A stretch of 64,000 nucleotides of DNA from Sulfitobacter sp. S223 (lineage in GTDB: Bacteria; Pseudomonadota; Alphaproteobacteria; Rhodobacterales; Rhodobacteraceae), in contig NZ_CP083560.1 in assembly GCF_025143825.1 (NCBI RefSeq), positions 744,001 through 808,000 of the forward strand. The letters are read 5' to 3'. Both the position numbers and the translations under genes were made by a program. This document shows, piece by piece, positions 46,666 through 56,600 of the stretch (position 1 is the first letter of the stretch; each line of letters starts with the position of its first letter). The notes beneath the pieces were generated by a model. That model saw only the letters and a program-made list of their open reading frames with translations. It ran no database searches and had not been told where the DNA came from.

Positions 46666-46905
46666 ATGCAAACCCGCAATAAAATTTTCGACGACCTGAG
46701 CAAGATCATGACCAATGCTATGGGCGTTGCGCAAGGGGCGAAGGACGAAGCCGAGAATGCCATGAAGGGTATGATGGACCGCTGGCTGGCTGACCGCGAC
46801 TTTGTCACGCGTGAAGAGTTCGACGCTGTAAGGGCTATGGCCCAAAAAGCGCGCGAAGAGAATGAAGCGCTCAAGGCACGTTTGGACGCGCTTGAGACAA
46901 AGTGA
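46666..46905 (+). CDS. ubiK: Ubiquinone biosynthesis accessory factor UbiK (BMFP domain)
   Basis: The 79-residue helical protein reads IFDDLSKIMTNAMGVAQGAKDEAENAMKGMMDRWLADRDFVTREEFDAVRAMAQKAREENEALKARLDALE. This is the BMFP pattern, an amphipathic helix followed by a coiled coil that trimerises. UbiK is needed for aerobic ubiquinone synthesis, interacts with UbiJ and binds lipid. GGAGAG precedes the ATG. Its stop codon lies inside a perfect hairpin. Confidence 0.88.
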   Translation: MQTRNKIFDDLSKIMTNAMGVAQGAKDEAENAMKGMMDRWLADRDFVTREEFDAVRAMAQKAREENEALKARLDALETK

Positions 46906-46923
46906 TCAGATAATTCTGATCAC
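46902..46923 (+). terminator. Hairpin over the ubiK stop codon
   Basis: GTGATCAGA-TAAT-TCTGATCAC is a perfect 9-bp repeat that includes the TGA stop of ubiK. It may stabilise or end the short transcript, although no T tract follows. Confidence 0.5.
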
Positions 46924-47226
46924 ATGAACGTGCTGCCGCACATCTGATTTCCTATCTTACGGGTATCGCTTGATCACCTTTATTGGGTGACCCGATACCC
47001 GCTTCTTGTCTGTATCTTGGGCTGAAAACGTTAATTTCCGCAATATTTTGGGGTTATCCACCGCTTATTGTGGTTATCCCCAGAAAAAGGCTTGCCAGAC
47101 CCTATCATGCTTGCCACCATATATTGTAGGGCGCAGAGGCAAACCCGCGTTCTATAGCGTAAGCACCCAAAGTACAGGGGCGACGATCTGCCTAACTGCT
47201 CTGGGAATAACAAAAGAGGTGGCAAA
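46924..47226. other. Region between ubiK and ybjN with repeats and DnaA-box-like 9-mers
   Basis: The region holds GGGTATCG at 46961 and CGATACCC at 46993, which can form a hairpin with an inner CACC/GGTG stem. Two same-direction 9-mers resemble DnaA boxes: TTATCCACC at 47054 and TTATCCCCA at 47074, 20 bp apart. No gene is visible. It must also contain the ybjN promoter. Confidence 0.4.
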
Positions 47227-47727
47227 ATGGCCCTGTCCGAGCAGTATCTGGAAGATGACATTCACCCCATCGACATCGTCGAGACATTGGCAAACCATCA
47301 CGAATGGGATTTTGACCGTATATCTGACGAACAGATTGCCATGACTGTCGAAGGGCAGTGGCGGACTTACTCGGTCACGCTAGCCTGGTCTGATTATGAT
47401 GAAACATTGCGTCTGATCTGTACCTTCGAGATGGAGCCGCCAGAGGATAAACTGCCAGCGCTTTACGGATTGCTCAACGATGTGAATGATCGTTGCTGGG
47501 CCGGTGCCTTCACCTACTGGGCTGAACAGCAGATGATGGTCTATCGTTACGGACTTGTGTTGTCTGGTGGGCAGGTGGCTTCGCCGGAGCAAATCGATAC
47601 AATGATCGGCGCCGCAGTGATGAGCGCTGAGCGTTACTATCCCGCTGTGCAGCTTGTTGTCTGGGGTGATCAGACTCCGAAGCAAGCGCTGCAAGTCGCC
47701 ATTGCAGAGGCTTACGGGCGCGCGTAA
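47227..47727 (+). CDS. YbjN domain-containing protein
   Basis: The 166-residue acidic protein matches the YbjN family (type III secretion chaperone-like fold): HHEWDFDRISDEQIAMTVEGQWRTYSVTLAWSDYDETLRLICTFEM, then FTYWAEQQMMVYRYGLVL. It is cytoplasmic with no signal peptide. YbjN proteins affect motility and stress physiology in E. coli, but no molecular function is known. AGAGGTGG lies upstream of the ATG. It is 30 bp upstream of proC and probably cotranscribed. Confidence 0.86.
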   Translation: MALSEQYLEDDIHPIDIVETLANHHEWDFDRISDEQIAMTVEGQWRTYSVTLAWSDYDETLRLICTFEMEPPEDKLPALYGLLNDVNDRCWAGAFTYWAEQQMMVYRYGLVLSGGQVASPEQIDTMIGAAVMSAERYYPAVQLVVWGDQTPKQALQVAIAEAYGRA

Positions 47728-47757
47728 TCCTGTTCCCTGACGAAAAAGGGGGATGGA

Positions 47758-48573
47758 ATGAAGAATTCACGTATTGCTAACGATGGTCTGGTACTGCTGG
47801 GCTGCGGAAAAATGGGTTCCGCCATGCTCGAAGGCTGGCTGGCGCGGGGACTGCCAAGCGCGTCTGTCTGGGTTCAGGATCCTCATCCCTCTGACTGGCT
47901 GCGCGGCACTGGCGTTCACATCAACGCAAGCTTGCCTGCCAATCCTGCCATAGTATTGGTCGCGGTTAAGCCGCAGATGATGGCCGAAGCTCTCCCAACC
48001 CTCAAAGAAATGGGCGATAGCGACACCTTGTTTGTCAGTGTCGCCGCAGGCACGCCGATCGCATTCTTTGAAAAGACGCTGGGCGCAAACACACCTGTTG
48101 TGCGTGCCATGCCCAACACCCCCGCAGCGATTTCGCGCGGAATTACAGCCATTATCGGCAATGACCATGCAGGGGCAAAGGGTCTGGATGAGGCGGAATT
48201 GCTGCTAAGCGCTGTTGGCGAAGTCGTGCGGCTCAGCGAGGAATCCCAAATTGATGCGGTAACCGGTGTGAGTGGATCTGGCCCTGCGTATGTTTTCCAT
48301 ATGATCGAAGCAATGGCCGCCGCCGGTGAAGAGCAGGGGTTGCCCGCTGAGATGGCATTGCAACTGGCGCGGGCAACTGTGGCTGGCGCAGGTGCGCTGG
48401 CGATGGCCGCGGATGAAGATCCCGCGCAACTGCGGATCAACGTCACCAGCCCGAACGGCACAACACAAGCTGCGCTTGAAGTCTTGATGAACGAGAAAGA
48501 CGGGTTTCCAGCGCTCATGCGGCGGGCGGTCGCTGCTGCTGCCGATCGCTCGCGGGAGCTTGCCCGTGGTTGA
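47758..48573 (+). CDS. proC: Pyrroline-5-carboxylate reductase
   Basis: ProC reduces pyrroline-5-carboxylate to proline. The 271-residue protein has VLLGCGKMGSAMLEGWL (NADPH site), VRAMPNTPAAISRGIT and the ProC signature DAVTGVSGSGPAYVFHMIEAM. All are intact. It begins 30 bp after ybjN and overlaps the CsaA-like gene by 8 bp, forming a ybjN-proC-csaA-dehydrogenase operon. Confidence 0.96.
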   Translation: MKNSRIANDGLVLLGCGKMGSAMLEGWLARGLPSASVWVQDPHPSDWLRGTGVHINASLPANPAIVLVAVKPQMMAEALPTLKEMGDSDTLFVSVAAGTPIAFFEKTLGANTPVVRAMPNTPAAISRGITAIIGNDHAGAKGLDEAELLLSAVGEVVRLSEESQIDAVTGVSGSGPAYVFHMIEAMAAAGEEQGLPAEMALQLARATVAGAGALAMAADEDPAQLRINVTSPNGTTQAALEVLMNEKDGFPALMRRAVAAAADRSRELARG

Positions 48574-48904
48574 GATAGCATTCGATGACTTCATGAAGGT
48601 GGATGTCCGAACTGGCCGCGTGATTAAAGCAGAGCCGTTTCCCGAAGCGCGCAACCCGTCGATCAAGATGTGGATCGATTTCGGAGAAGAGATCGGGGTG
48701 CGCAAAACTTCCGCGCAGATTACCGTTCACTACACGCCCGACGCATTGATCGGGCGGCAGGTGATGGCTGTGGTGAATTTCCCGCCGCGCCAGATCGGGC
48801 CATTCATGTCAGAGGTTCTGGTTCTGGGCGTACCGGATGAAAGCGGCGCGGTGGTTCTGGTGGGCCCCGATCAAGAAACGCCCATCGGTGGGAGAATGCA
48901 TTGA
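48566..48904 (+). CDS. tRNA-binding domain protein (CsaA-like)
   Basis: The 112-residue single-domain protein has the EMAP/MetRS C-terminal OB fold: FDDFMKVDVRTGRVIKAEPFPEARNPSIKMWIDFGEEIG and VVNFPPRQIGPFMSEVLVLGVPDESGAVVLVGPD. Both are typical of CsaA, a dimeric tRNA-binding chaperone first described in Bacillus. GTG at 48566 with GGAG seven bases upstream is chosen over TTG 48560. It overlaps proC at its start and the dehydrogenase at its end (TTGA). Confidence 0.87.
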   Translation: MVEIAFDDFMKVDVRTGRVIKAEPFPEARNPSIKMWIDFGEEIGVRKTSAQITVHYTPDALIGRQVMAVVNFPPRQIGPFMSEVLVLGVPDESGAVVLVGPDQETPIGGRMH

Positions 48905-49851
48905 AAAAAGTATTGGTATCCAGAGTCTTGCCAGAGGCAGTTTATCCGCTGTTAGAAGGTTTGGACGTTACGCGGCGCGATCAAACATCGCCCTTGTCGG
49001 CAGACGAGATGCGCTCGGCGCTGGGCGCGTTTGATGGGGTGTTATGCACTTTGGGCGACCAGTTTTCAGCGCAAATGTTTGCGGATGTGCCACAGGCACG
49101 TTGTAAGATATTGGCGAACTTCGGCGTTGGCTATAACCACATTGACGTGGCTGCGGCCAAAGCTGCTGGCATCGTTGTGACGAATACGCCCGGTGCTGTC
49201 ACGGACGCCACAGCAGATATTGCCATGACCCTTATGCTGATGAGCGCGCGGCGCACAGGCGAAGGTGAACGGCTTGTGCGCGCTGGGCAATGGGAAGGCT
49301 GGCATCCGACACAAATGCTTGGGCTTCATCTGACAGGAAAAACTGTTGGCATTGTTGGTATGGGCCGGATCGGGCAGGCGATTGCGCGGCGGTGCCACTT
49401 CGGATTTGGCATGAAGGTTCAGTACTACGGACGCAGCCCAAAGGAGCTGGACTTTGACGCTGCTTTCCAAAGTGATCTGATAGATTTGGCGGCCAATGTT
49501 GATGTGCTTGTCACAGCTGTACCCGGAAGTGCCGAGACCCACCATTTGATCGACGCACAAGTGCTGGGCGCAATGCAATCTCATGCCCGCCTTATCAATA
49601 TCGCGCGTGGTGATGTGGTCGAAGAAAAAGCCCTGATTGATGCGTTGCAGCGCGGTGTTATTGGCGGTGCCGGGCTGGACGTTTACGAATTTGAACCGGC
49701 TGTACCAGATGCTTTGCGCGCGTTGGATAACGTTGTCCTATTGCCGCATATGGGCACGTCTACCGCGGAGGTCCGTGTGGATATGGGCAGGATGGCGGTT
49801 GAGAATTTGCAAGCTTTCTTCCGCGGCGATCCATTGCCAAACTCGGTTTAA
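48901..49851 (+). CDS. D-isomer-specific 2-hydroxyacid dehydrogenase
   Basis: The 316-residue protein has GVGYNHIDVAAAKAAGI, a GIVGMGRIGQAIARR NAD-binding loop and RLINIARGDVVEEKALIDALQRGVIGGAGLDVYEFEP. VVLLPHMGTSTAEVR carries the catalytic His. It is closest in wording to glyoxylate/hydroxypyruvate or glycerate dehydrogenases of the GyaR/GhrB type; the substrate is not fixed. TTG at 48901 is the start, with GGGAG six bases upstream, and it overlaps the CsaA stop. Its 3' end overlaps the convergent tdk gene by 4 bp. Confidence 0.9.
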   Translation: MKKVLVSRVLPEAVYPLLEGLDVTRRDQTSPLSADEMRSALGAFDGVLCTLGDQFSAQMFADVPQARCKILANFGVGYNHIDVAAAKAAGIVVTNTPGAVTDATADIAMTLMLMSARRTGEGERLVRAGQWEGWHPTQMLGLHLTGKTVGIVGMGRIGQAIARRCHFGFGMKVQYYGRSPKELDFDAAFQSDLIDLAANVDVLVTAVPGSAETHHLIDAQVLGAMQSHARLINIARGDVVEEKALIDALQRGVIGGAGLDVYEFEPAVPDALRALDNVVLLPHMGTSTAEVRVDMGRMAVENLQAFFRGDPLPNSV

Positions 49852-50429
49852 CGGTCGCCGATTGCTTCGCGCCAGTGACGGCGGCACAGCGACACATAGG
49901 CTTCGTTCCCGCCGATTTGAACCTGCGCCCCTTCGCGCATCACTTGGCCTTCTGAATCTTGCCGGACGACCATGGTCGCTTTCTTTCCGCAGTAGCAGAT
50001 TGTGCGAATTTCCCGCATCTCGTCTGATAGTGCGAGCAATGCTGCCGAACCGGGGAAAAGCTGTCCGCGAAAATCCACGCGCAGGCCGTAACACATGATG
50101 GGCACGCCCAAATCGTCAACGACGCGGGCAAGCTCCCACACTTGTGTGTCGCTTAGGAAGTGCGCTTCATCCACAAAAATGCATGCGCAGGGACCAGCCT
50201 CCAGCCGGGTTGCGATCTTCGCAAAGAGGTCTTCATCGGCGCTATAGGTGTCGGCGTCTTGACCGATGCCGATTCGCGAGGCGATCCGCCCCTCACCAGC
50301 CCGATTATCCAGCTGTGCTGTCATCAGATATGGCACCATGCCACGCTCACGGTAGTTATGCGCCGCTTGCAATAGAACCGTCGATTTGCCAGCATTCATG
50401 GTGGAGTAATTGAAGTAAAGTTTAGCCAT
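49848..50429 (-). CDS. tdk: Thymidine kinase (type II)
   Basis: The 193-residue enzyme phosphorylates thymidine for salvage. The P-loop STMNAGKST is at residues 9-17. IFVDEAHFL is the Walker B with catalytic Glu, and YGLRVDFRGQLFPGSAALLALSDE is the lasso region. Zinc ligands appear in ICYCGKKA and SLCRRHW. ATG at 50429 (MAKLYFNYS) is the natural start although its ribosome-binding site is weak; an upstream ATG at 50459 is less likely. Confidence 0.95.
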   Translation of the reverse strand: MAKLYFNYSTMNAGKSTVLLQAAHNYRERGMVPYLMTAQLDNRAGEGRIASRIGIGQDADTYSADEDLFAKIATRLEAGPCACIFVDEAHFLSDTQVWELARVVDDLGVPIMCYGLRVDFRGQLFPGSAALLALSDEMREIRTICYCGKKATMVVRQDSEGQVMREGAQVQIGGNEAYVSLCRRHWREAIGDR

Positions 50430-50568
50430 TCGGGTATTTATCGGTTTCAAAAGCGCCATTGCAAGTCAAACTGCGGCCAGTTGACATGTTGAAAGCGAGA
50501 TTGCACTAGGACTAAGAAGATATGATCTATATATTATGCCAAGACTTGGCACGATTAAGGGTACCGCA

Positions 50569-51027
50569 ATGGGCGCAGCCGGCAGCTATTTGAAAAAGCA
50601 TACAGAATCCTTGGTGAAAGCTGTGGGTGTGGAAGTGGCTTGTGAAGTCACAGGTAAGTCAAAAGCGACATTGGGCCGCTATTATTCGGACCATGATGAA
50701 CATGCTGATCGCTTCATGCCCGTCGATTCCGTTGCGGCACTTGAAGAAGCGGCGGGTTATCCGCATTTGACACAAGCGCTCGCAGAGCTTTCAGGTGCGC
50801 ATCTAGGGTTTGATGAACGTCGGCCGAACGATGTTTCCAAAGGCGGCGTTAACGCAGATGTTATCGCGTTGAGCCAGCGGTTCGCGATGTTGATGGCTGA
50901 ATATCAGCAGTCCATTGCAGATGGCAAAATTACCATCAACGAAGCCAAGCGGCTGTTGAAAGAGACAACGATGCTGCAGCAGGTGCTGGTGGATATGAAG
51001 CTGCATCTTGAAGACGAAAGTGTCTGA
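50569..51027 (+). CDS. Unknown protein with an HTH-like N-terminal part
   Basis: The 152-residue protein begins [41 protein letters not shown]. The segment [19 protein letters not shown] looks like a helix-turn-helix. [26 protein letters not shown] follows. The C-terminal 60 residues are predicted to be a helical bundle or coiled coil. I do not recognise a named family, and it may be a small regulator or a phage-derived protein. AAGGG seven bases before ATG 50569 supports this start over ATG 50536. The upstream sequence is AT-rich. It overlaps the arsH-like start, so the two are an operon. Confidence 0.65.
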   Translation: MGAAGSYLKKHTESLVKAVGVEVACEVTGKSKATLGRYYSDHDEHADRFMPVDSVAALEEAAGYPHLTQALAELSGAHLGFDERRPNDVSKGGVNADVIALSQRFAMLMAEYQQSIADGKITINEAKRLLKETTMLQQVLVDMKLHLEDESV

Positions 51028-51736
51028 AGACCTTCCTGCGCTTGTCCGCGATGCGCTGTCTCAAATTGATGTCGCACTGCTGAAATCTCCGAATGATGAT
51101 GGGCATCAGCCACGTATATTGCTGCTCTATGGCTCACTGCGCCCACAAAGCTATTCGCGCCGTGCCTCCGAAGAAGCCGCCAGAATCTTGCGATATCTTG
51201 GGTGTGAGACGAAAATATTTGATCCGCGCGGGCTACCTCAACCGGACGATGCCGAGCCTGATCACCCAAAAGTTTTAGAGCTGCGCGATCTGGCCGTCTG
51301 GTCAGAAGGGATGGTTTGGTCAAGCCCGGAGCGGCACGGGGCCATGACGGGTATTATGAAATCGCAGATCGATTGGTTGCCGCTGTCGTTGCAGGGCGGT
51401 ATTCGCCCGACGCAGGGAAAGACACTGGCGATCATGCAGGTTTCCGGCGGGTCCCAATCCTTCAACGCGGTCAACCAGATGCGGATACTGGGGCGTTGGA
51501 TGCGGATGGTCACGATCCCCAATCAATCAAGCATCCCTAAGGCATGGCTTGAATTTGACGAGGCCGGGCGTCTACCTGCCGGTCCCTTCTACGCACGCAT
51601 CGTCGATGTCATGGAAGAACTGGTAAAGTTTACATGGTTGGTCCGTGGCCGCGCCGACTATCTGGTTGATCGGTATTCAGAGCGCGTAGAAAGCGCGGCA
51701 GAAGTTCATAAGCGGGTGTCGCTCAAAGATATCTAG
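51020..51736 (+). CDS. arsH: ArsH-like NADPH-dependent FMN reductase
   Basis: The 238-residue flavodoxin-fold protein has [25 protein letters not shown] (FMN phosphate loop), [27 protein letters not shown] and [25 protein letters not shown]. This is the ArsH signature. ArsH oxidises trivalent organoarsenicals and reduces other quinones or metals. No arsenic resistance genes (arsR, arsB, arsC) are near, so the role here may be a general oxidoreductase. The start is uncertain: GTG at 51020 inside the end of the upstream gene or TTG at 51008. Its stop overlaps the convergent KAS III gene by 4 bp. Confidence 0.88.
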   Translation: MSEDLPALVRDALSQIDVALLKSPNDDGHQPRILLLYGSLRPQSYSRRASEEAARILRYLGCETKIFDPRGLPQPDDAEPDHPKVLELRDLAVWSEGMVWSSPERHGAMTGIMKSQIDWLPLSLQGGIRPTQGKTLAIMQVSGGSQSFNAVNQMRILGRWMRMVTIPNQSSIPKAWLEFDEAGRLPAGPFYARIVDVMEELVKFTWLVRGRADYLVDRYSERVESAAEVHKRVSLKDI

Positions 51737-52857
51737 CCGTGCTTTTCCACAATCACCGATCCCACAGAATAGCCTGCTCCGAACGAACAGATCAGGCCTT
51801 TGTCGCCGTCTGCAAGGTCATTGGAATACTTGGAAAATGCGATGATTGATCCCGCCGATGAAGTGTTGGCGTAATCCTGTAGAATATTGGGTTGCTCACC
51901 TTGCTCTGGCGTGCGCCCAAGGACCTTTTTGCCAATGAAATCGTTCATGGATTTATTTGCCTGATGCAGCCATAGGCGTTTCAGATCGGATGAATCGATA
52001 CCTTCTGCAGCCATATGATTGGCGATATGGTCGCTGACCATCGGCAGGACTTCTTTGAAAACTTTGCGCCCGTTCTGCATGAATTGCATGTCGCGGCGGT
52101 CCGCCACACCATCGGGACGGGACCGGCGCAGGAAGCCGTTGTTATTGCGGATATTGTTCGAGAACTCCGTCGCGCACCGGGTTGATTTGATCTCGAAATA
52201 TGGGCCATCGGCATTTTCTGCCCGCTCAATAAGCACGGCGGTGGCGACGTCACCAAAGATAAAGTGGCAATCGCGGTCGCGCCATTCGAGGTGCGCAGAA
52301 CAGATTTCAGGGTTCACAACCAGCGCACTGCGAATGGAGCCGGATCGGATCATATCGGCGGCGGCCTGAATGCCGAATGTAGCAGAGGAGCAGGCGACGT
52401 TCATATCGAACGCAAAACCGTTGATGTGCAAAAGCTGCTGGATTTCGATCGCAACAGCGGGATACGCCCGTTCTAAATTGGAGGCCGCACAGATGACAGC
52501 ATCCACATCTGCTGCTGTCTTACCGGCCTGCTCAAGCGCCTTGGTTGCCGCGTCCAGGGCCATTTCCGCCATTAGGGATGGTTCGTCATCGTCGCGTTGT
52601 CGCAACAGCGGGTGCATCACGTGAGGGTCAAGAATACCTTCTTTGTCGATAACATATCGCTGCTCGATGCCTGAGGCTTTCTCGATGAACTCAACGGATG
52701 AGTGTTCTTTGGCTGGCAAGGAGCCGTCAGCAATCTCTGATGCATGCTCAGCATTGTAGATGTCCACATAGGCGTTGAATGTCTCGACCAACTCAGCATT
52801 GGTGATAACCGAGGACGGGGTGAAAATGCCCGAGCCGGTGATTGCAGGTGTGTACAT
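51733..52857 (-). CDS. Beta-ketoacyl-ACP synthase III-type enzyme
   Basis: The 374-residue thiolase-fold protein has Cys156 in [12 protein letters not shown], His298 in [11 protein letters not shown] and Asn331 in [10 protein letters not shown], the complete Cys-His-Asn triad of KAS III. It is about 50 residues longer than housekeeping FabH (about 320) and carries an extra N-terminal region with [19 protein letters not shown]. No fatty-acid genes are adjacent; fabH normally lies with plsX. This is therefore likely a second KAS III with a special acyl substrate. AGGA lies eight bases before the ATG. Confidence 0.9.
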   Translation of the reverse strand: MYTPAITGSGIFTPSSVITNAELVETFNAYVDIYNAEHASEIADGSLPAKEHSSVEFIEKASGIEQRYVIDKEGILDPHVMHPLLRQRDDDEPSLMAEMALDAATKALEQAGKTAADVDAVICAASNLERAYPAVAIEIQQLLHINGFAFDMNVACSSATFGIQAAADMIRSGSIRSALVVNPEICSAHLEWRDRDCHFIFGDVATAVLIERAENADGPYFEIKSTRCATEFSNNIRNNNGFLRRSRPDGVADRRDMQFMQNGRKVFKEVLPMVSDHIANHMAAEGIDSSDLKRLWLHQANKSMNDFIGKKVLGRTPEQGEQPNILQDYANTSSAGSIIAFSKYSNDLADGDKGLICSFGAGYSVGSVIVEKHG

Positions 52858-53251
52858 CTCGTTTTCCTCTCTAATATCAGCCGCCTATACCCAGAAGTTT
52901 CCGTGGATAAGCATTTCAATCGGCGTCGGTTGCATACGCCTGCTCGCCTGATGTGAAGGATGTTCTATCTGCTTTTTCAATCTGTGCCTATGGCGAATTG
53001 GAACCTCCGGAGACAAGCAGATCGGCTGTTTATAACCGTTCGGGCAGTCGGGCGCTCTTTTGCAAACGGGCTGGGGGCGGATGAACAGAGCGCTGATTAA
53101 GTCGAGCCGCCAAGGGGCGCCTTAAAAGCACCCAGATGTTGCCGCATTGATCACCCATCCCGTGCAAATAATAGCCGCAACTCTCCTTAAAGTTGCCAGT
53201 GTGCCACTAGAAGGCGATATTAAAAACCCAAAGGAAAAAGGGGAGAAGCAG
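52858..53251. other. Intergenic region between the KAS III gene and a small gene
   Basis: This 394-bp stretch contains the promoter of the KAS III gene on the minus strand and that of the 93-residue gene on the plus strand. An in-frame extension of the small gene back to 53147 has no ribosome-binding site. I see no other gene or clear repeat. Confidence 0.4.
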
Positions 53252-53533
53252 GTGATAAATACCAACCTCAATCATACAGGCGACGCGCACCGGAAACTAT
53301 TCGCGGCAGTTGTACTAGCGGCGCTGGATGATGCTATTCTGGACGAACAGAAGCGCGGCAATGGTGCTGAAAGCATTGCCCGTTGGGCCGCATCGCGTGA
53401 TGGTCAGACTGTTCTAAGCTGCGCTGGCATCACCCCAAGTGAGCGATGCATTGAAGGATTGAAGGGGTTTGTAAAACGAAATGTGAGAACCTCGACGGCT
53501 CTCACAAGGGCGCAATCTGTTAAGACAGCTTGA
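53252..53533 (+). CDS. Unknown small protein of 93 residues
   Basis: The frame from GTG 53252 encodes a polar, Ala-rich helical protein. NHTGDAHRKLFAAVVLAALDDAILDEQKRGNGAESIARWAASRDGQTVLSCAGI is followed by a basic C-terminus. GGGGAG six bases upstream supports the start, and a good terminator follows. I do not recognise a family. AARWAASRDGQTVLSCAG-type segments recall hypothetical proteins of Rhodobacterales, but that is only an impression. Confidence 0.6.
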   Translation: MINTNLNHTGDAHRKLFAAVVLAALDDAILDEQKRGNGAESIARWAASRDGQTVLSCAGITPSERCIEGLKGFVKRNVRTSTALTRAQSVKTA

Positions 53534-53588
53534 GTGATTAGCGCCCTGTTGGAGAATTTCTGGAAAACTACCTAAGCTGCCTTTGCAG

Positions 53589-53617
53589 AAAATCCCCGCA
53601 CTTGCTGCGGGGATTTT
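53589..53617. terminator. Bidirectional terminator between the small gene and carB
   Basis: AAAATCCCCGCA and TGCGGGGATTTT form a perfect 12-bp stem with a five-base loop. Its A/T ends provide a T stretch on both strands. It lies between convergent genes, 55 bp after the small gene and 16 bp after carB. Confidence 0.9.
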
Positions 53618-53632
53618 GATTGGGTGGTCCGG

Positions 53633-56600
53633 TTATCCCTGCAAGGGTTTTACGCCGATCTCATCTTCGGCTTGTGCCTTGATCGCGAGCGCCGCAGCGT
53701 ACGCGCCGGCAGCCGTTGTATAGTAGGGGATCTTATCAAACAGCGCGATGGAGCGGATGCTCTTGCTGTCTTCAACCGCTTGGGCGCCTTCGGTCGTGTT
53801 CATAACCAGATGGATTTGCTCGTCCTTCATCATATCGGTGATGTCAGGGCGTCCTTCGTACACCTTGTTCACGATTTCACAGGGGATGTCATGTTCGGAC
53901 AGCCACGCTGCGGTACCGCGTGTTGCGGTGATCTTGAAGGATTGCTCGATCAGGATGCGGGCGGCGGTGAGGACGTCGGCAGTCTTGTCGTCATCCTTGA
54001 TCGACAGGAAGGCCGTGCCGCTGCGTGGCAGCATGGTTCCGGCACCCATTTGCGCCTTAAGGAATGCGCGGGGGAAATCGCGGTCCCAGCCCATAACTTC
54101 GCCGGTAGACCGCATTTCAGGGCCTAGAATTGTATCAACGCCCGGGAAGCGCGCGAAGGGCAGAACAGCCTCTTTGACCGAAAACCACGGCATATTGGGA
54201 TCAGCCAATGTCATGGGATCACCCAGCGGTAACACGTCGTCATAGGCCGCTGCGGCGTCGTAAGGCGCGCGCTGCGGGAAGTTGGACAATGGCTCACCCG
54301 CCATGATGCGCGCGGCGATTGACGCGATGGCGCTGTCGGTTGCTTTGGCAACAAAGGGCACAGTGCGGGATGCGCGCGGATTGACCTCGATCAGGTAGAT
54401 TTCGCCATCCTTGACCGCGAACTGGATGTTCATCAGGCCGACAACGTTCAGCGCTTTTGCAAGGGCTTTGGTCTGGACCTCTACCTCGGCAATGATCTCT
54501 TTCGAGAGGGAGTAGGGCGGCAGCGAGCAGGCGCTGTCACCAGAGTGCACGCCAGCTTCTTCGATATGCTGCATGATACCGGCGACATGCACCTCTTTGC
54601 CGTCGCTGATCGCATCGACATCCAGTTCAACCGCGCCGGAAAGGTAGCTGTCCAGCAACACGGGGCTGTCGCCAGAGACGACAACGGCTTCGGAGATGTA
54701 GCGTTCAAGATTGGCTTGATCGCGGACGATCTCCATAGCACGGCCACCCAGCACGTAGGACGGGCGGATCACAAGTGGGAAGCCGATATCTTTGGCGATC
54801 TCGAATGCTTCGGCATCCGAGTGGGCGATCCCGTTGTGCGGCTGTTTAAGGCCCAGTGACTGCACCAGATCGGCAAAGCGTTCGCGGTCTTCGGCAAGGT
54901 CGATCATGTCCGGCGTGGTGCCGAGGATCGGAATGCCTTCGTCGTGCAGCGCCTGAGCGATCTTCAGCGGGGTCTGGCCGCCGAACTGAACGATAACGCC
55001 GTGTAGCGTCCCGTTCTCCTGCTCGACGCGGAGGATTTCCATCACATGCTCGAATGTCAGCGGCTCAAAATAAAGGCGGTCCGAGGTGTCATAGTCAGTC
55101 GAAACAGTCTCTGGGTTGCAGTTGACCATGATCGTTTCATAGCCCGCGTCGGTCAGTGCGTAGCAAGCGTGACAGCAGCAATAGTCAAATTCGATCCCTT
55201 GGCCGATCCGGTTCGGACCACCACCAAGGATGACAACCTTCTTGCGTTCGGACGGCCGTGCCTCACATTCGGCATCGCCCATCATGGGGGTTTCGTAAGT
55301 GGAATACATATACGGCGTCTGGGCCTCGAACTCTGCAGCGCAGGTATCGATCCGCTTGAACACAGCCTTCACACCAAGGTTCAGGCGCGCGCGGCGTACA
55401 TTGTCTTCATCGCGGCCCGTAAGATTGGCAAGCCGGGCGTCGGTGAAACCCATCATCTTGATCGCGCGCAGAGCGTCTTCGGTAACGGGCAGGCCGTTTT
55501 TACGGATGTCTTCTTCTGCCTCGATGATCTCGCGAATACGGGCAAGGAACCAAGGGTCGAACATCGTGGTCGCGTGGATGTCATCATCAGACATGCCGTG
55601 GCGCATTGCTTGGGCAATGGTGCGCATCCGGTCAGGCGTTGTCTTGGAAATGGCTTTGGTGATGGCGGCCTTGTCTGGCGCGCCTGGGATGTCGATTTCA
55701 TCGAAACCGGTGAGGCCTGATTCCATCGAAGCCAGCGCTTTTTGCAGGCTTTCGTGGATTGTGCGGCCAATGGACATGGCTTCGCCCACGGATTTCATCG
55801 CTGTCGTCAGATATGGTTCGGAACCGGGGAATTTTTCGAACGCGAACTTAGGGATCTTGGTGACGACATAGTCGATGGTCGGCTCAAAGCTGGCAGGGGT
55901 TACGCCGGTGATGTCATTGTCCAGCTCGTCCAGCGTAAAGCCTACGGCAAGCTTCGCGGCAATCTTGGCAATGGGAAAGCCCGTGGCCTTGGACGCAAGC
56001 GCGGAAGAGCGTGAAACCCGCGGGTTCATCTCAATGACAACCATGCGGCCATCGGCAGGGTTTACGGCCCATTGCACGTTCGATCCACCCGTCTCAACGC
56101 CAATCTCGCGCAGCACGGCGATAGAGTGGTTCCGCATGATCTGGTATTCTTTATCAGTCAGCGTCAGGGCAGGCGCCACTGTGATGGAATCGCCGGTGTG
56201 GACGCCCATCGGGTCTACGTTTTCGATGCTACACACGATAATGGCGTTGTCGGCAGTATCGCGCACGACTTCCATTTCGAATTCTTTCCAGCCGAGCAGC
56301 GACTCATCAATAAGAATCTGACCCATCGGGGACGCGTCCATGCCGGAGCGGCAGAAGAATTCGTAATCTTCACGGTTATAGGCCACGCCACCGCCAGTGC
56401 CGCCCATGGTGAAAGCAGGCCGGATAATGGCGGGCAGACCGATCTCTTCAAGGCTTTCAAGCGCGAGTGCTACGCCAGCGGCGAGGTCTTTCTTGCCGTG
56501 TGCGTCCTTCGGGGCGGTGCAAATCGTCGCCTTAGGGTTTTCGATACCAAGGCGGTCCATGGCTTCGCGGAAAAGCTTGCGGTCTTCTGCCATTTCGATG

